DNA of 52,427 nucleotides from Deltaproteobacteria bacterium (GTDB lineage Bacteria > Myxococcota > SpSt-1050 > JACRCP01). A model generated the notes under the pieces. The model saw nothing but the letters and a program-made list of their open reading frames with translations, had not been told where the DNA came from and made no database searches. Shown here in pieces: positions 23,176 through 31,421 of the stretch (its first letter is position 1; the number at the start of each line of letters is the position of its first letter). The position numbers were made by a program, and so were the translations under genes. The stretch is from positions 1-52,427 of the forward strand of contig JACRCP010000124.1 of the NCBI GenBank assembly GCA_016218965.1, written 5' to 3'.

Positions 23176-24572
23176 ACGTCCCGTCATCGGATTGCCTGCC
23201 GGCCCGCGTTCGAAGGCCGGACAGTCTTGACGAGGAATATCGGACATTCGTACGCCGCACAAAAGGGGTCTTTTCGGCTTTCCCACGGTTGGAGCCGATG
23301 CGCCAGTTTCTGTTCAAGGATCTCTTCGTCGGTGGCCTGGAAGCCACGGCGACCGATCATGCGAAACGATGGCTCAGGCCGCTGATAAGGCGTCGGCACA
23401 CGCGCGGTCTGGTCGAGAGGGCCGATGTACTGCTCTGGCTGGAAAGCGAAAGAGAAGTAATATACGCGTCGCTCCTTCCGGTGAAGAACGAACTTGAACG
23501 ACTCGGTTGCGACATCGCCGCGGTGGCGTACGGCGTTCGATCCGAGATCGTGGGAAACGCACTTCAGTTCGCCTTTCCCGGGCGCGCGATTCCGCTTGGT
23601 TGGGCCAAACGCGCGTGGGATGGGTTGTGCGATGTGCTTGCCTGGAAACCGCGGCGGGGCTCGAAAGGGTTGTTTCTTCGCGAGTGCGCGGTGACGGAAG
23701 CCATGACCGACGAATTGGCGCGCCTGCTCGACGCCATCCGGCCGGCCGCGACCGTCAGCGCGGCGACCAACCTCCCGGGGGGAGCAGCGTTGGCGGTCCT
23801 GTCGCGCGAGCGTGGCATGGATTCGTTCGTGTTGCAGCACGGCATCACCCAGGTCTTCTACACGCCGTTGCTCGCCGGGTCGATGGTGACCTGGGGTCAA
23901 ATCTCCGTGGAAGATATGGCGGCCTTGGGCGTCGCACGCGACCGGTTGTTGCCCCTGGGAAGTCCTAGGCACGACGGCATGGGTGTGGTCGCGAACGACG
24001 GCGCCCGAAGCCGGTTGCGTCTGGCGCTCCGCGTTCCGGATCGGCCGACGTTTGTGTTTTTTTCCAACGGAAACGACCTTGTGCGCAACGGCGATGCCCC
24101 CCGTATCTGTGCGGAATGGCTGGCCGATGCAGGTGAAAGGCTTGGAAACCAGTGGAACTTAGTCGTGCGTTTGCACCCCAAGGAAGACGGCTCGCTGTAT
24201 TCGGGGCGTTTCGGGCTGCACGTCAGCCGGTCGGCGACGGTGGATCTCGAAACGGTTCTGGCGGGTTGCGATGCAGCCGGCTCGCTGTGCTCGACGGCCC
24301 TTTTCGAGGCCCTTCTGTTTGACAAGCCGGTAATGCATTTCGACCGCGACGATTTCCCGCTTCTCGCTCAAAACTGGCGGCGGGGCCTCGCCATACGGAT
24401 ATCTTCGGGTGGCGATCTCCAAGCCAGCCTGAATGCGCTTGTCCCAGATCGGATCCCCGCCGAAGCGCGTGCGGGGACGCCGTTTGGCCATCGGTCGGAG
24501 GTGTTCGCCAATCACGGTGCGGCCGCCCGGACAATCGCGGAGCATCTGAAGGGGTGCCTCTCACATGGCTAG
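23172..24572 (+). CDS. Predicted GT-B-fold transferase, TagF/KpsS-like (third copy)
   Basis: Protein of 466 aa with the same C-terminal motif order as 11036 and 21766: LPLGSPRHDGM, FVFFSNGND, LVVRLHPKEDGS, and AGSLCSTALFEALLFDKPVMHFD. The middle region DSFVLQHGITQVFYTPLLAGSMVTWGQ resembles the donor-proximal part of capsule and polysialic-acid-type transferases, where a Gln-His-Gly motif is common. There is no signal peptide or membrane helix. GTG 23172 overlaps the previous stop (GTGA). It probably transfers a sugar or ulosonic acid in the cytoplasm; the exact family is uncertain. Confidence 0.62.
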   Translation: MNVPSSDCLPARVRRPDSLDEEYRTFVRRTKGVFSAFPRLEPMRQFLFKDLFVGGLEATATDHAKRWLRPLIRRRHTRGLVERADVLLWLESEREVIYASLLPVKNELERLGCDIAAVAYGVRSEIVGNALQFAFPGRAIPLGWAKRAWDGLCDVLAWKPRRGSKGLFLRECAVTEAMTDELARLLDAIRPAATVSAATNLPGGAALAVLSRERGMDSFVLQHGITQVFYTPLLAGSMVTWGQISVEDMAALGVARDRLLPLGSPRHDGMGVVANDGARSRLRLALRVPDRPTFVFFSNGNDLVRNGDAPRICAEWLADAGERLGNQWNLVVRLHPKEDGSLYSGRFGLHVSRSATVDLETVLAGCDAAGSLCSTALFEALLFDKPVMHFDRDDFPLLAQNWRRGLAIRISSGGDLQASLNALVPDRIPAEARAGTPFGHRSEVFANHGAAARTIAEHLKGCLSHG

Positions 24573-25590
24573 GGAGTGCCCCGTGTGTTCGAGTGCCGCC
24601 GCGTTTTTCTGCCGCGCTCCGGACCGGCACTACGGGAACGCCGGCGAATGGGAGGTGTGCCGATGCGGCGGGTGCGGGCATCTGTTTCAGTGGCCGTTGC
24701 CCGACGAATCGGATCTCGCACGTTACTACCCTGAGGACTACTACGCTCACCAGACTCCCTCGACAGACTTGACTCCGCGTGGGCTGCGTCGCCGCGGGGT
24801 CTGGCTGACGATGCACTATCTGAAGGGCCGCCGCGGCTACAACCACCTGCCCGTCGGTTCCAACCGACTATTGGCATTCATCGCGGGCAGGTTCTTCCGA
24901 AAAGCGGGGGATCTCGGCACCCCTTCGTACGTACCTGGCGGTCGTTTTCTCGATTTTGGCTGCGGGAGCGGCGACGTGGTTGCCTTTGCGCGTTTCGTCG
25001 GCTGGAAAGCCGAAGGGATCGAGATCAGCGCAGCTGCGGTCGCGGCCGGGAGACGGGCGGGTCTTGATCTCACTCACGGTTCGGTCGAGGCCCTGGAAGC
25101 CGTGCCGGGTCGGTATGACTATGTATTCAGCTCCCACTGTGTCGAACACATACCCGACGCTGCGCGGGTGTTCCGTGCGTTCCACCGGGCGCTCAAACCC
25201 GGCGGTTGCCTTGCTGTGGAAGTTCCGAACGGCGACGCGTCCGCGCTTGAGCGTTTCGGGGCGTACTACTACTACCTCGGGATGCCCGTCCACGTGCACG
25301 TGTTCACGCCGCGCTCCATCTCGATACTGGCCGAAAGCGCGGGTTTGGAGTCGATTGACGTTGTCACGCACAGCCGGTGGGTCACGCAGGCCGAATCCGC
25401 CTTGCTCTGGATCGGGGGCGGCGGGCGGCGATTTCACGCTCACGGGAGGCTGTCGGGTGTCTTGGGACGGGTGGTAGCCATTCCCTCCACCGCGGCGTCG
25501 TGGCGCAACGGAAAGGGAGACTGTCTCGTCCTCAATTGCCGGAAACCGGGGCGGGCGGGCGGCGAAGGTCGTGGCAGACCATGTTGTTAA
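24565..25590 (+). CDS. Class I SAM methyltransferase with N-terminal zinc ribbon
   Basis: The 341-aa protein starts with a Cys-rich ribbon (ECPVCSS at 4-10 and CRCGGCGHLFQWP about 32-44), then RYYPEDYYAHQ, a combination usual in sugar C- or O-methyltransferases of polysaccharide loci. SAM motif I is FLDFGCGSGDVVAFAR, followed by YDYVFSSHCVEHIPD and FHRALKPGGCLAVEVPNGDA. Near the end FGAYYYYLGMPVHVHVFTPRSI matches the same group. It overlaps the previous gene by 8 bases. A second, less similar ribbon methyltransferase is at 13365. The methyl acceptor is unknown. Confidence 0.88.
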   Translation: MARECPVCSSAAAFFCRAPDRHYGNAGEWEVCRCGGCGHLFQWPLPDESDLARYYPEDYYAHQTPSTDLTPRGLRRRGVWLTMHYLKGRRGYNHLPVGSNRLLAFIAGRFFRKAGDLGTPSYVPGGRFLDFGCGSGDVVAFARFVGWKAEGIEISAAAVAAGRRAGLDLTHGSVEALEAVPGRYDYVFSSHCVEHIPDAARVFRAFHRALKPGGCLAVEVPNGDASALERFGAYYYYLGMPVHVHVFTPRSISILAESAGLESIDVVTHSRWVTQAESALLWIGGGGRRFHAHGRLSGVLGRVVAIPSTAASWRNGKGDCLVLNCRKPGRAGGEGRGRPCC

Positions 25591-25605
25591 CCAAACGGTG
25601 AACGG

Positions 25606-26205
25606 ATGATCCGTCTGAGGAACGCGGTTGAAAATCTTGTCATGCGAGTCTACTCGCGGCTCGTTCGCCGCTCGTTCAAACACTGCGAACCGAGCTACAT
25701 CCACTTCACCGCCAGGATCGACAATCCCGAGTTCATCGTTCTCAACGGGGTAAACATCGGCAGACACGTCTGGTTGTACGCCATGACCACGGACGCCGCC
25801 GGGAGGGCATTCTCACCCGAGATAGTGATTGGACACGGCACCAAGATCGGAGACCGGTGCCACATGACCTGCGCGACAAGGCTGTCAATCGGCAGTGACG
25901 TTCTGATGAACCAGAATGTTCTTGTCACCGATTCAGTTCACATCTACGAAGACCCGGGTCTGCCGATCATCTCGCAGGGGATCACGTGCAGGCCGATGTC
26001 CATCGGCGACAACTGCTGGATCGGCAACAACTCGGCCATAATCGCTTGCTCGGTGGGGCGACATTGCGTGGTGAGCGCAAACGCCGTGGTCCTGCACGAC
26101 GTCCCGGACCGGTGCATGGTTGCGGGCGTGCCGGCAAGGATAGTCAAAAAGTATGATGACGCGAGCGGCAAGTGGGTCTCCGTTGCAGCCGGTGACAGGG
26201 GTTGA
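25606..26205 (+). CDS. Left-handed beta-helix acyltransferase
   Basis: Hexapeptide-repeat acyltransferase (199 aa), probably acetylating a sugar hydroxyl or amine with acetyl-CoA. Hexad turns run through most of the protein: VLNGVNIGRHVWL, IVIGHGTKIGDRCHM, LSIGSDVLMNQNVLVTDSVHIYED, MSIGDNCWIGNNSAIIA, and the typical end VSANAVVLHDVPDRCMVAGVPARIVKKYD. The candidate catalytic His lies in DSVHIYE. Start ATG 25606 has a weak ribosome site. The stop overlaps the next gene (TTGA). In nonulosonate pathways such enzymes often acetylate C4 or C7 amines. Confidence 0.9.
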   Translation: MIRLRNAVENLVMRVYSRLVRRSFKHCEPSYIHFTARIDNPEFIVLNGVNIGRHVWLYAMTTDAAGRAFSPEIVIGHGTKIGDRCHMTCATRLSIGSDVLMNQNVLVTDSVHIYEDPGLPIISQGITCRPMSIGDNCWIGNNSAIIACSVGRHCVVSANAVVLHDVPDRCMVAGVPARIVKKYDDASGKWVSVAAGDRG

Positions 26206-27326
26206 AAGTGGGCCGGCGCAACATTCTCGTGACGGGCGGTTGTGGATTCATCGGGAAAGCCCTGTCATTGGGCCTCGTGGCCGGCGGCCATCGTGTGCGG
26301 GTGTTGGACAACCTCTCGGTGCAGGTGCACGGGCCGAATCCGGATCTGGCGTGGCTTGAGGCGCACGCGATTGATCTCATCAAGGGGTCGGTGTGCGATC
26401 CGACCGCCTGCGACACCGCTGTCGCCGGGATGGACTGCGTGGTCCACCTTGCGGCCGAAACGGGCACGGGGCAGTCAATGTACGAACTGCGTCGTTGTGT
26501 GGACGTCAACGCCACCGGGACCGCGACGGTTCTGGAGGCGTGCTGCAAGGCATGCGTCAAAAAGTTCGTCCTTTCGTCGTCGAGGGCGATATTTGGCGAG
26601 GGACTGTGGAACTGCGCTGTGTGCGGGCCGGTTCACCCTGGAATTCGGGTGCTCCGAAGGACAACCGGTGTCGGTTGGAATCCAACGTGTCCGCGGTGCG
26701 GATCGCCTGCGGAGTCGATGCTCCCGACGCCCGAAGACACCGACCCTCAGCCGGTGTCGGTGTACGGAATGACCAAGCTGGCGCAGGAACAGCTTGTGAC
26801 CCTGGTCCGGAACAACACCGGCATGGACGTTGCGATCTTGAGGTTCTTCAACGTGTTCGGTCCGGGGCAGTCGCTCAGAAACGCCTATACCGGCGTGCTC
26901 GGGGTGTTTGTGAACCGCGCGCGCGCAGGCAGGCACATTGACGTCTACGAAGACGGAAACATCCTCCGCGATTTCGTTCACATAGACGACGTCGTGGACG
27001 CCACGAAGAAGGCAATCGGGTTGGAAGGGCCGGTGACCTGCAATATCGGGAGCGGCAAAAGCGTTTCGATCGGAGACGCGGCTCGGGAGATCATCGCGCT
27101 GTGCAGGTCGGATTCAGAAATCACGCTTACCGGGAAAACGCGGGCCGGCGACGTGCGCGGCCTCGTGGCGGATATCGCGGCGGCCCGAAAAGCACTGGGT
27201 TGGGAACCCCGCGTTGACTTCAGAGCGGGACTCGAAACCTTCGTGCGCTGGGCGCTCGCGTCGGAGTACGAAGACCACTACGACGAGTCACTCAAGGAAT
27301 TGTCGTCAAGGGGGTTGTACCATTAG
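26202..27326 (+). CDS. NAD-dependent epimerase, dTDP-L-rhamnose 4-epimerase-like
   Basis: Extended SDR (374 aa). The Rossmann motif is ILVTGGCGFIGKALS. The insert between strands carries two Cys pairs (CAVCGP and CPRCGS) followed by PEDTDPQPVSVYGMTKLAQE with the catalytic Tyr and Lys. This zinc-like insert is typical of the WcaG group annotated as dTDP-L-rhamnose 4-epimerases; the Ser-Ser-Arg before it (LSSSRAIFGEG) also fits. TTG 26202 forms a TTGA overlap; GTG 26208 is an alternative. With rfbB and rfbD in the same locus, conversion of dTDP-L-rhamnose to dTDP-6-deoxy-L-talose is plausible. Confidence 0.8.
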   Translation: MKVGRRNILVTGGCGFIGKALSLGLVAGGHRVRVLDNLSVQVHGPNPDLAWLEAHAIDLIKGSVCDPTACDTAVAGMDCVVHLAAETGTGQSMYELRRCVDVNATGTATVLEACCKACVKKFVLSSSRAIFGEGLWNCAVCGPVHPGIRVLRRTTGVGWNPTCPRCGSPAESMLPTPEDTDPQPVSVYGMTKLAQEQLVTLVRNNTGMDVAILRFFNVFGPGQSLRNAYTGVLGVFVNRARAGRHIDVYEDGNILRDFVHIDDVVDATKKAIGLEGPVTCNIGSGKSVSIGDAAREIIALCRSDSEITLTGKTRAGDVRGLVADIAAARKALGWEPRVDFRAGLETFVRWALASEYEDHYDESLKELSSRGLYH

Positions 27327-28368
27327 GAAAAAAGTCGTCGTATCAGGCCCGTCGTTTGGAAACTACGTGGATGCGGTTGCCCACGGTTTCGAGTTGAACG
27401 GGTGGCTTGCAGAGGGCGTGCCTTACGTCGACCCTCCAGACACGCTGTTGCGGCGGTTGTGTTGGCGATTCCTGCCGCGGGTTGGGGCGGATGTCGTGCC
27501 CAGGATGGAACACGCCAGAATCGTCGAGAGGCTTGTCGCTTCGAGTCGATCAAGCGATCTCTTGTTCGTGGTCAAAAGCGACAAGATACCCTTGGGGATG
27601 TTTGCCGATGTCGTAAGACTTTCGCGTTGCCCTGTTGTCCTGTGGTTCATGGACTCATATGCAAACGTGCGTGAGGGACTGGACCGGGCCAAGCTGGCCT
27701 CTTTCTTATTTTATTATGAAGGCTCCGATGGGCAGGTATTCAAAGACGCCGGTGTCAGGGCGCGGCCGATGGATCTGGCGGCTGACATGCGTTGGTACCG
27801 GCCGTTGAATTCGGTCCAAAGATACGATTTCTCATTCATCGGGACTTTTTACGAGAACCGGCTCGATCTGCTCGAATATCTTTCGTCAGCTTTGGCGGGT
27901 CATCGGATCGTTGTCAAGGGTCAGTATGTCGCTGCTCTCAGGCCTTGGACGGTGCTTGCCTTCAAGAAACAGTATCCACACTTGTTCAAAGTGGTCCGAC
28001 ATGTGCAGATGGCGTCGCACGAGCAGATAAATGTTCTCAACAACGCGAGCAAGATTGGTCTCAACATGATGAGGAATGGGTCAATCGACAGCCTGAACAT
28101 GAGAGTTTTCGAGTTGTGTGCCAGCGGCGCGTTTCAACTGGTTGGCCGCTGTCCCGCGTTGGAAAGATGTTTCGATGTCGGAAAGGAGGTTGAGGTATTC
28201 AGTTCCAAAGAGGAGGCGGCCGACAAAACCCGATACTATTTGCGAAACGAAAAGGCGCGGGTCGAGATCGCGAAGAACGGGCGGCAGCGGGTGGCGGAAT
28301 GTCATTCGATGCGGGTCCGGACTCGGGAAATGCTCGATACGCTGCAAAGGGAAGGCGTCCTGGGTTGA
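27322..28368 (+). CDS. CgeB-like glycosyltransferase
   Basis: GT-B-like protein (348 aa) with KKVVVSGPSFGNYVDA at the N-terminus and a C-terminal domain of the CgeB / glycosyltransferase group 1 type: YDFSFIGTFYENRLDLLEYL, KIGLNMMRNG, SLNMRVFELCASGAFQLV and RYYLRNEKARVEIAKNGR. The frame has no ATG, GTG or TTG between 27217 and 27366. An ATT codon at 27322, seven bases after AAGGGGG, fits both the fold and the tight gene spacing, and its last base is the first base of the preceding TAG stop. I annotate that start tentatively; GTG 27367 would remove the first strand. Confidence 0.8.
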   Translation: MRKKVVVSGPSFGNYVDAVAHGFELNGWLAEGVPYVDPPDTLLRRLCWRFLPRVGADVVPRMEHARIVERLVASSRSSDLLFVVKSDKIPLGMFADVVRLSRCPVVLWFMDSYANVREGLDRAKLASFLFYYEGSDGQVFKDAGVRARPMDLAADMRWYRPLNSVQRYDFSFIGTFYENRLDLLEYLSSALAGHRIVVKGQYVAALRPWTVLAFKKQYPHLFKVVRHVQMASHEQINVLNNASKIGLNMMRNGSIDSLNMRVFELCASGAFQLVGRCPALERCFDVGKEVEVFSSKEEAADKTRYYLRNEKARVEIAKNGRQRVAECHSMRVRTREMLDTLQREGVLG

Positions 28369-29462
28369 GGGTCGCGCTTTTCATTCCGAACCTCGAAGGC
28401 GGCGGCGCCGAACGTGTGACCGTGAACCTTGCAAATGGTTTTGCATCGCGGGGGATGAGTTGCGACGTGGTGGCGGCGAGCGCGAACGGCGTTCTCGCGG
28501 ACGAGTTGTGCCGGAGTGTTCGCGTCATTGATCTCGGTGCATCTCGAGTTGTGAGAAGCGTGATCCCTCTTGCGCGCTACCTGCATCGTGAACGGCCTCG
28601 CGTTCTGATCTCGGCGCTGGACTACGCCAACGCGTGCGCACTCGTGGCCGCGAAGCTTTCGTTCGCAGGCACCAAGGTCGTCGTGGCAGTCCATATCTCG
28701 CGCTCAATGGCCTCGGCCAATGCTTCCGGTTTCAAGGACTGGGTGCTTCGCGCGATGATCAGGCATGGCTACCCGCTCGCCGAAGGCATAGTGGCGGTGT
28801 CCGCCGGCGCCGCCGATGACCTTGCAGTGCACGCCGGGATCGACCGCAGGCGTATCGCGGTAATATACAATCCAATAGTGGGCGGGGCACTGTGGGAGAA
28901 GGCCGCCGAATCCGTGTCCGACCCGTTTGTCGGCGAGGGCGTCCCGCTGGTACTCGGGATGGGCCGGCTTGCACGCCAGAAAGATTTTCCGAACCTCGTA
29001 TCCGCGTTCTCGACGCTCCGCAGAAAGCGCGTCGCCAAACTGTTGATCCTGGGCGAGGGCGAAGAGAGAAAGGCGATCGAGGCCTTGATAGCGCGGCTTG
29101 GTCTTGGTTCGGAGGTTGGCCTTCCGGGCTATGTCAAGAACCCGTACCCGTATCTAAAAAAAGCGGCGGTGTTCGCGTTGTCGTCCGCGTGGGAGGCACT
29201 CCCAACCGTGCTGATTGAGGCCCTTGCGCTGGGGACGCCGATTGTGTCTACGGACTGTCCGTGCGGGCCGCGAGAGATCCTTGGTTCAGGGGCCTGGGGG
29301 CGGCTGGTTCCCCCGGGCAACGCGGCGAAACTTGCCGAGGCGCTCGAAGCGGCGATCGAACAACCACCCCGGCCTGCGCCCAAGGCCGCATGGGAAAGAT
29401 TCGAAATCTGCCGCGGCGTGAAGACGTACGTCGATTTGTTGGAAGGGATGTGCGGTGCGTAA
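28365..29462 (+). CDS. Glycosyltransferase family 4
   Basis: Retaining GT-B enzyme (365 aa). The N-terminal acceptor domain shows LFIPNLEGGGAERVTVNLANGF, and the C-terminal donor domain has GMGRLARQKDFPNLVSAFS, LILGEGEERKAIE, LPGYVKNPYPYLKKA and the EX7E-like segment SAWEALPTVLIEALALGTP followed by STDCPCGPREIL. This pattern is close to N-acetylgalactosamine and N-acetylglucosamine transferases such as PglA/PglJ. TTG 28365 overlaps the previous stop as TTGA, and the upstream frame has no better start. Confidence 0.92.
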   Translation: MRVALFIPNLEGGGAERVTVNLANGFASRGMSCDVVAASANGVLADELCRSVRVIDLGASRVVRSVIPLARYLHRERPRVLISALDYANACALVAAKLSFAGTKVVVAVHISRSMASANASGFKDWVLRAMIRHGYPLAEGIVAVSAGAADDLAVHAGIDRRRIAVIYNPIVGGALWEKAAESVSDPFVGEGVPLVLGMGRLARQKDFPNLVSAFSTLRRKRVAKLLILGEGEERKAIEALIARLGLGSEVGLPGYVKNPYPYLKKAAVFALSSAWEALPTVLIEALALGTPIVSTDCPCGPREILGSGAWGRLVPPGNAAKLAEALEAAIEQPPRPAPKAAWERFEICRGVKTYVDLLEGMCGA

Positions 29463-30702
29463 GGCTACGTTCGCGGTTTTGTGGTTGACCGTTTTCATGA
29501 TCCCATGGGAAGAGTTTATCGTGGTCGGTGGTTTCGGCGGCCTGATTCGATTCTTCGGATATGCCGTGCTCGCCCTTGCGCTGCCGACCGTCTTCATGGG
29601 CAGGCGCATCCGGCCGCCGACGGTTTTTTTCATCCTGATGGGTGCCTTTCTGGCTTGGAACCTGCTCACGCTGGCCTGGATGCGTGATCCGGAAATCGGC
29701 CAAACGAGGGTACTCACCTTCCTGCGCCTGGGTGGGTTGGTCTGGTTGATCTACGAGTTCTCCGACGAATTCGGCGACGTGTTGGTACTGTTGCAGGCGT
29801 ACGTGTGGGGATCCTACTTTGCGGTTGCTTTTTTGTTCTTGGCCCCCACCGTGATGGTGGATGCCGCGGGGAGCGATGCGAAAAGGTTGACTGCGGTGGG
29901 GATGAACCACAACGACCTCGCTCTTGTGCTCGCACTGGGTTTTGGGATGGCGTACTACCTTGTCGCGAGCGGTCAGATCAAGAGCAGGGTTCTCAGAGCC
30001 GTCTATTGGGCCTTCTGTCCCATATCGGCGATCGCGATCACGCTCACGGGTTCGCGTGGCGGAGTGGCGGCGCTTTTTACCGGCGCCACTTTTTTTTTCG
30101 TGGTCAGGACCGCCAGCAGGAGAAAAAGGGTGGCGTTCGTCACGTTGGCTGTGATTGGACTGGTGGTCGCCCTGCAGGTGGTCCCTGAGGCGACGCTGGG
30201 GCGGTTGGCATCGACGGGCCAGGAGATCCGAGGGGGGACGATGACCGGCAGGTTAAACATCTGGGCTGCCGGGTTGCGGGTATTCGCCGAGAATCCGTTT
30301 TTGGGCGTCGGGAGCGGCATGTTCGCCCTTGAGGCAGAAAAATACCTGGGAATGCGGTATCATTCCCACAATACGTTTCTGGCCGTGCTGGTAGAAGGGG
30401 GGATTGTCGGGTTTGCGCTGTTCATGTTGATGGGTTTTTATGTCTTGCGCCTCGCGTCCGCGATGCCGGTCCGCGAGAAGAACGCGTGGCGGGCCATTCT
30501 GCTGACCTGGGCCGTGGGGTCATTCGGTCTGGGTTGGGACTACCGAAAACCCACCTGGATGTTGCTCGGTCTAATCGTGGTTTCGGCGGTGCATGTTGGA
30601 ACGTATTTGCAGAAAGCGCCCCTGTCGCGAGCAAAGCGGGTTTCCGCGGCCAAACCCGCGGTGCTCTCTGGCGGCAGTGGGTGCGCGGCAGGTGTCAGAT
30701 GA
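29455..30702 (+). CDS. O-antigen ligase / polymerase-like membrane protein (Wzy_C/WaaL family)
   Basis: Integral inner-membrane protein (415 aa) with about ten hydrophobic segments. The family signature is in the C-terminal half: ITLTGSRGGVAALFTGATFF, then the large periplasmic loop with RLNIWAAGLRVFAENPFLGVG, GMRYHSHNTFLAVLVEGGIV and a final helix bundle. The R and H residues of that loop are the usual catalytic ones. It could polymerise repeats (Wzy) or join the chain to lipid A core (WaaL). Since the exporter is of ABC type, a ligase role fits best. No Wzx flippase was seen. GTG 29455 overlaps the previous gene by 8 bases. Confidence 0.88.
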   Translation: MRKATFAVLWLTVFMIPWEEFIVVGGFGGLIRFFGYAVLALALPTVFMGRRIRPPTVFFILMGAFLAWNLLTLAWMRDPEIGQTRVLTFLRLGGLVWLIYEFSDEFGDVLVLLQAYVWGSYFAVAFLFLAPTVMVDAAGSDAKRLTAVGMNHNDLALVLALGFGMAYYLVASGQIKSRVLRAVYWAFCPISAIAITLTGSRGGVAALFTGATFFFVVRTASRRKRVAFVTLAVIGLVVALQVVPEATLGRLASTGQEIRGGTMTGRLNIWAAGLRVFAENPFLGVGSGMFALEAEKYLGMRYHSHNTFLAVLVEGGIVGFALFMLMGFYVLRLASAMPVREKNAWRAILLTWAVGSFGLGWDYRKPTWMLLGLIVVSAVHVGTYLQKAPLSRAKRVSAAKPAVLSGGSGCAAGVR

Positions 30703-31421
30703 TGGCGGTGATACTGGCAGGGGGCCGCGGCACGAGGTTGAAGCCGTTTACGGTAACGGTGCCCAAACCTCTGCTCCCTCTCGGCGATGTCCCGATTCTG
30801 GAGGTCGTGATCCGACAACTTGTTGGCGCGAAGGCGTCGCGGCTCGTTTTGGCCCTTGGGCACCAGCCTCAGTTGTTCATGGCCTCGATTGGAGACGGGC
30901 GCCGATGGGGGGTCAACATCGAGTACTGCGTCGAGGACGAGCCGTTGGGAACAGCAGCCTCGCTCAGACTCGTGCCGGAGCTGGACGAGAACTTCCTGGT
31001 GATGAACGGGGACCTCCTGACGACCCTGGACTACCGGCGGCTGTACCAAACGCACGTGGGCAGACGGGCATTGGGGACGATTGCTTTGAGCAGCAGAGAA
31101 GTCAAGATTGACTATGGCGTCATCACTGTGGGCCGCTCCGGTTCGCTCGCCGGGTATTCGGAGAAACCCGTCATTCCCTACCTCGTCAGCACCGGGATAT
31201 ACGTTCTTTCGAAAAGATGCCTTGAGTTCATACCGAAGAAGGGCAAGTTCGACATGCCCCAGCTCATGCTTGCGATGAAAAACGCCGGGCGGCGCGTGCT
31301 CTGTTTCAAAAGCGACTGTTACTGGCAGGACATCGGGCGGTTCGACGACTACGAACGGGCCAGCGCCGATTTTGTCGCCGACCCGTCACGCTTTGTGCCG
31401 TCCGAAAAGGTGCGTCCGTGA
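30699..31421 (+). CDS. Sugar-1-phosphate nucleotidyltransferase
   Basis: Small GT-A-like NTP transferase (240 aa). Signature LAGGRGTRLKPFTVTVPKPLLPLGD is followed by EDEPLGTAASLRLV, NGDLLTTLD with the metal Asp, YSEKP, and VSTGIYVLSKRCLEFI. The short length matches GDP-heptose (HddC-type) or GDP-mannose-like pyrophosphorylases rather than RfbA. Which sugar it activates is not readable; GDP-mannose for gmd (45427) or a GDP-heptose are both possible. ATG 30699 overlaps the previous stop by 4 bases. No RfbA is otherwise present. Confidence 0.88.
   Translation: MMAVILAGGRGTRLKPFTVTVPKPLLPLGDVPILEVVIRQLVGAKASRLVLALGHQPQLFMASIGDGRRWGVNIEYCVEDEPLGTAASLRLVPELDENFLVMNGDLLTTLDYRRLYQTHVGRRALGTIALSSREVKIDYGVITVGRSGSLAGYSEKPVIPYLVSTGIYVLSKRCLEFIPKKGKFDMPQLMLAMKNAGRRVLCFKSDCYWQDIGRFDDYERASADFVADPSRFVPSEKVRP

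Noticed and set aside
21676..23286. Long antisense ORF of 536 codons opposite the TagF-like gene
   Set aside because: It is a shadow of high-GC coding DNA; the plus-strand frame has conserved motifs and the antisense product is Arg/Pro/His-rich with no recognisable domain.
27214..27326. Frameshift fusion between the 4-epimerase and the CgeB-like transferase
   Set aside because: Both proteins have complete folds and the upstream frame encodes non-conserved residues; an ATT start explains the data without a frameshift.
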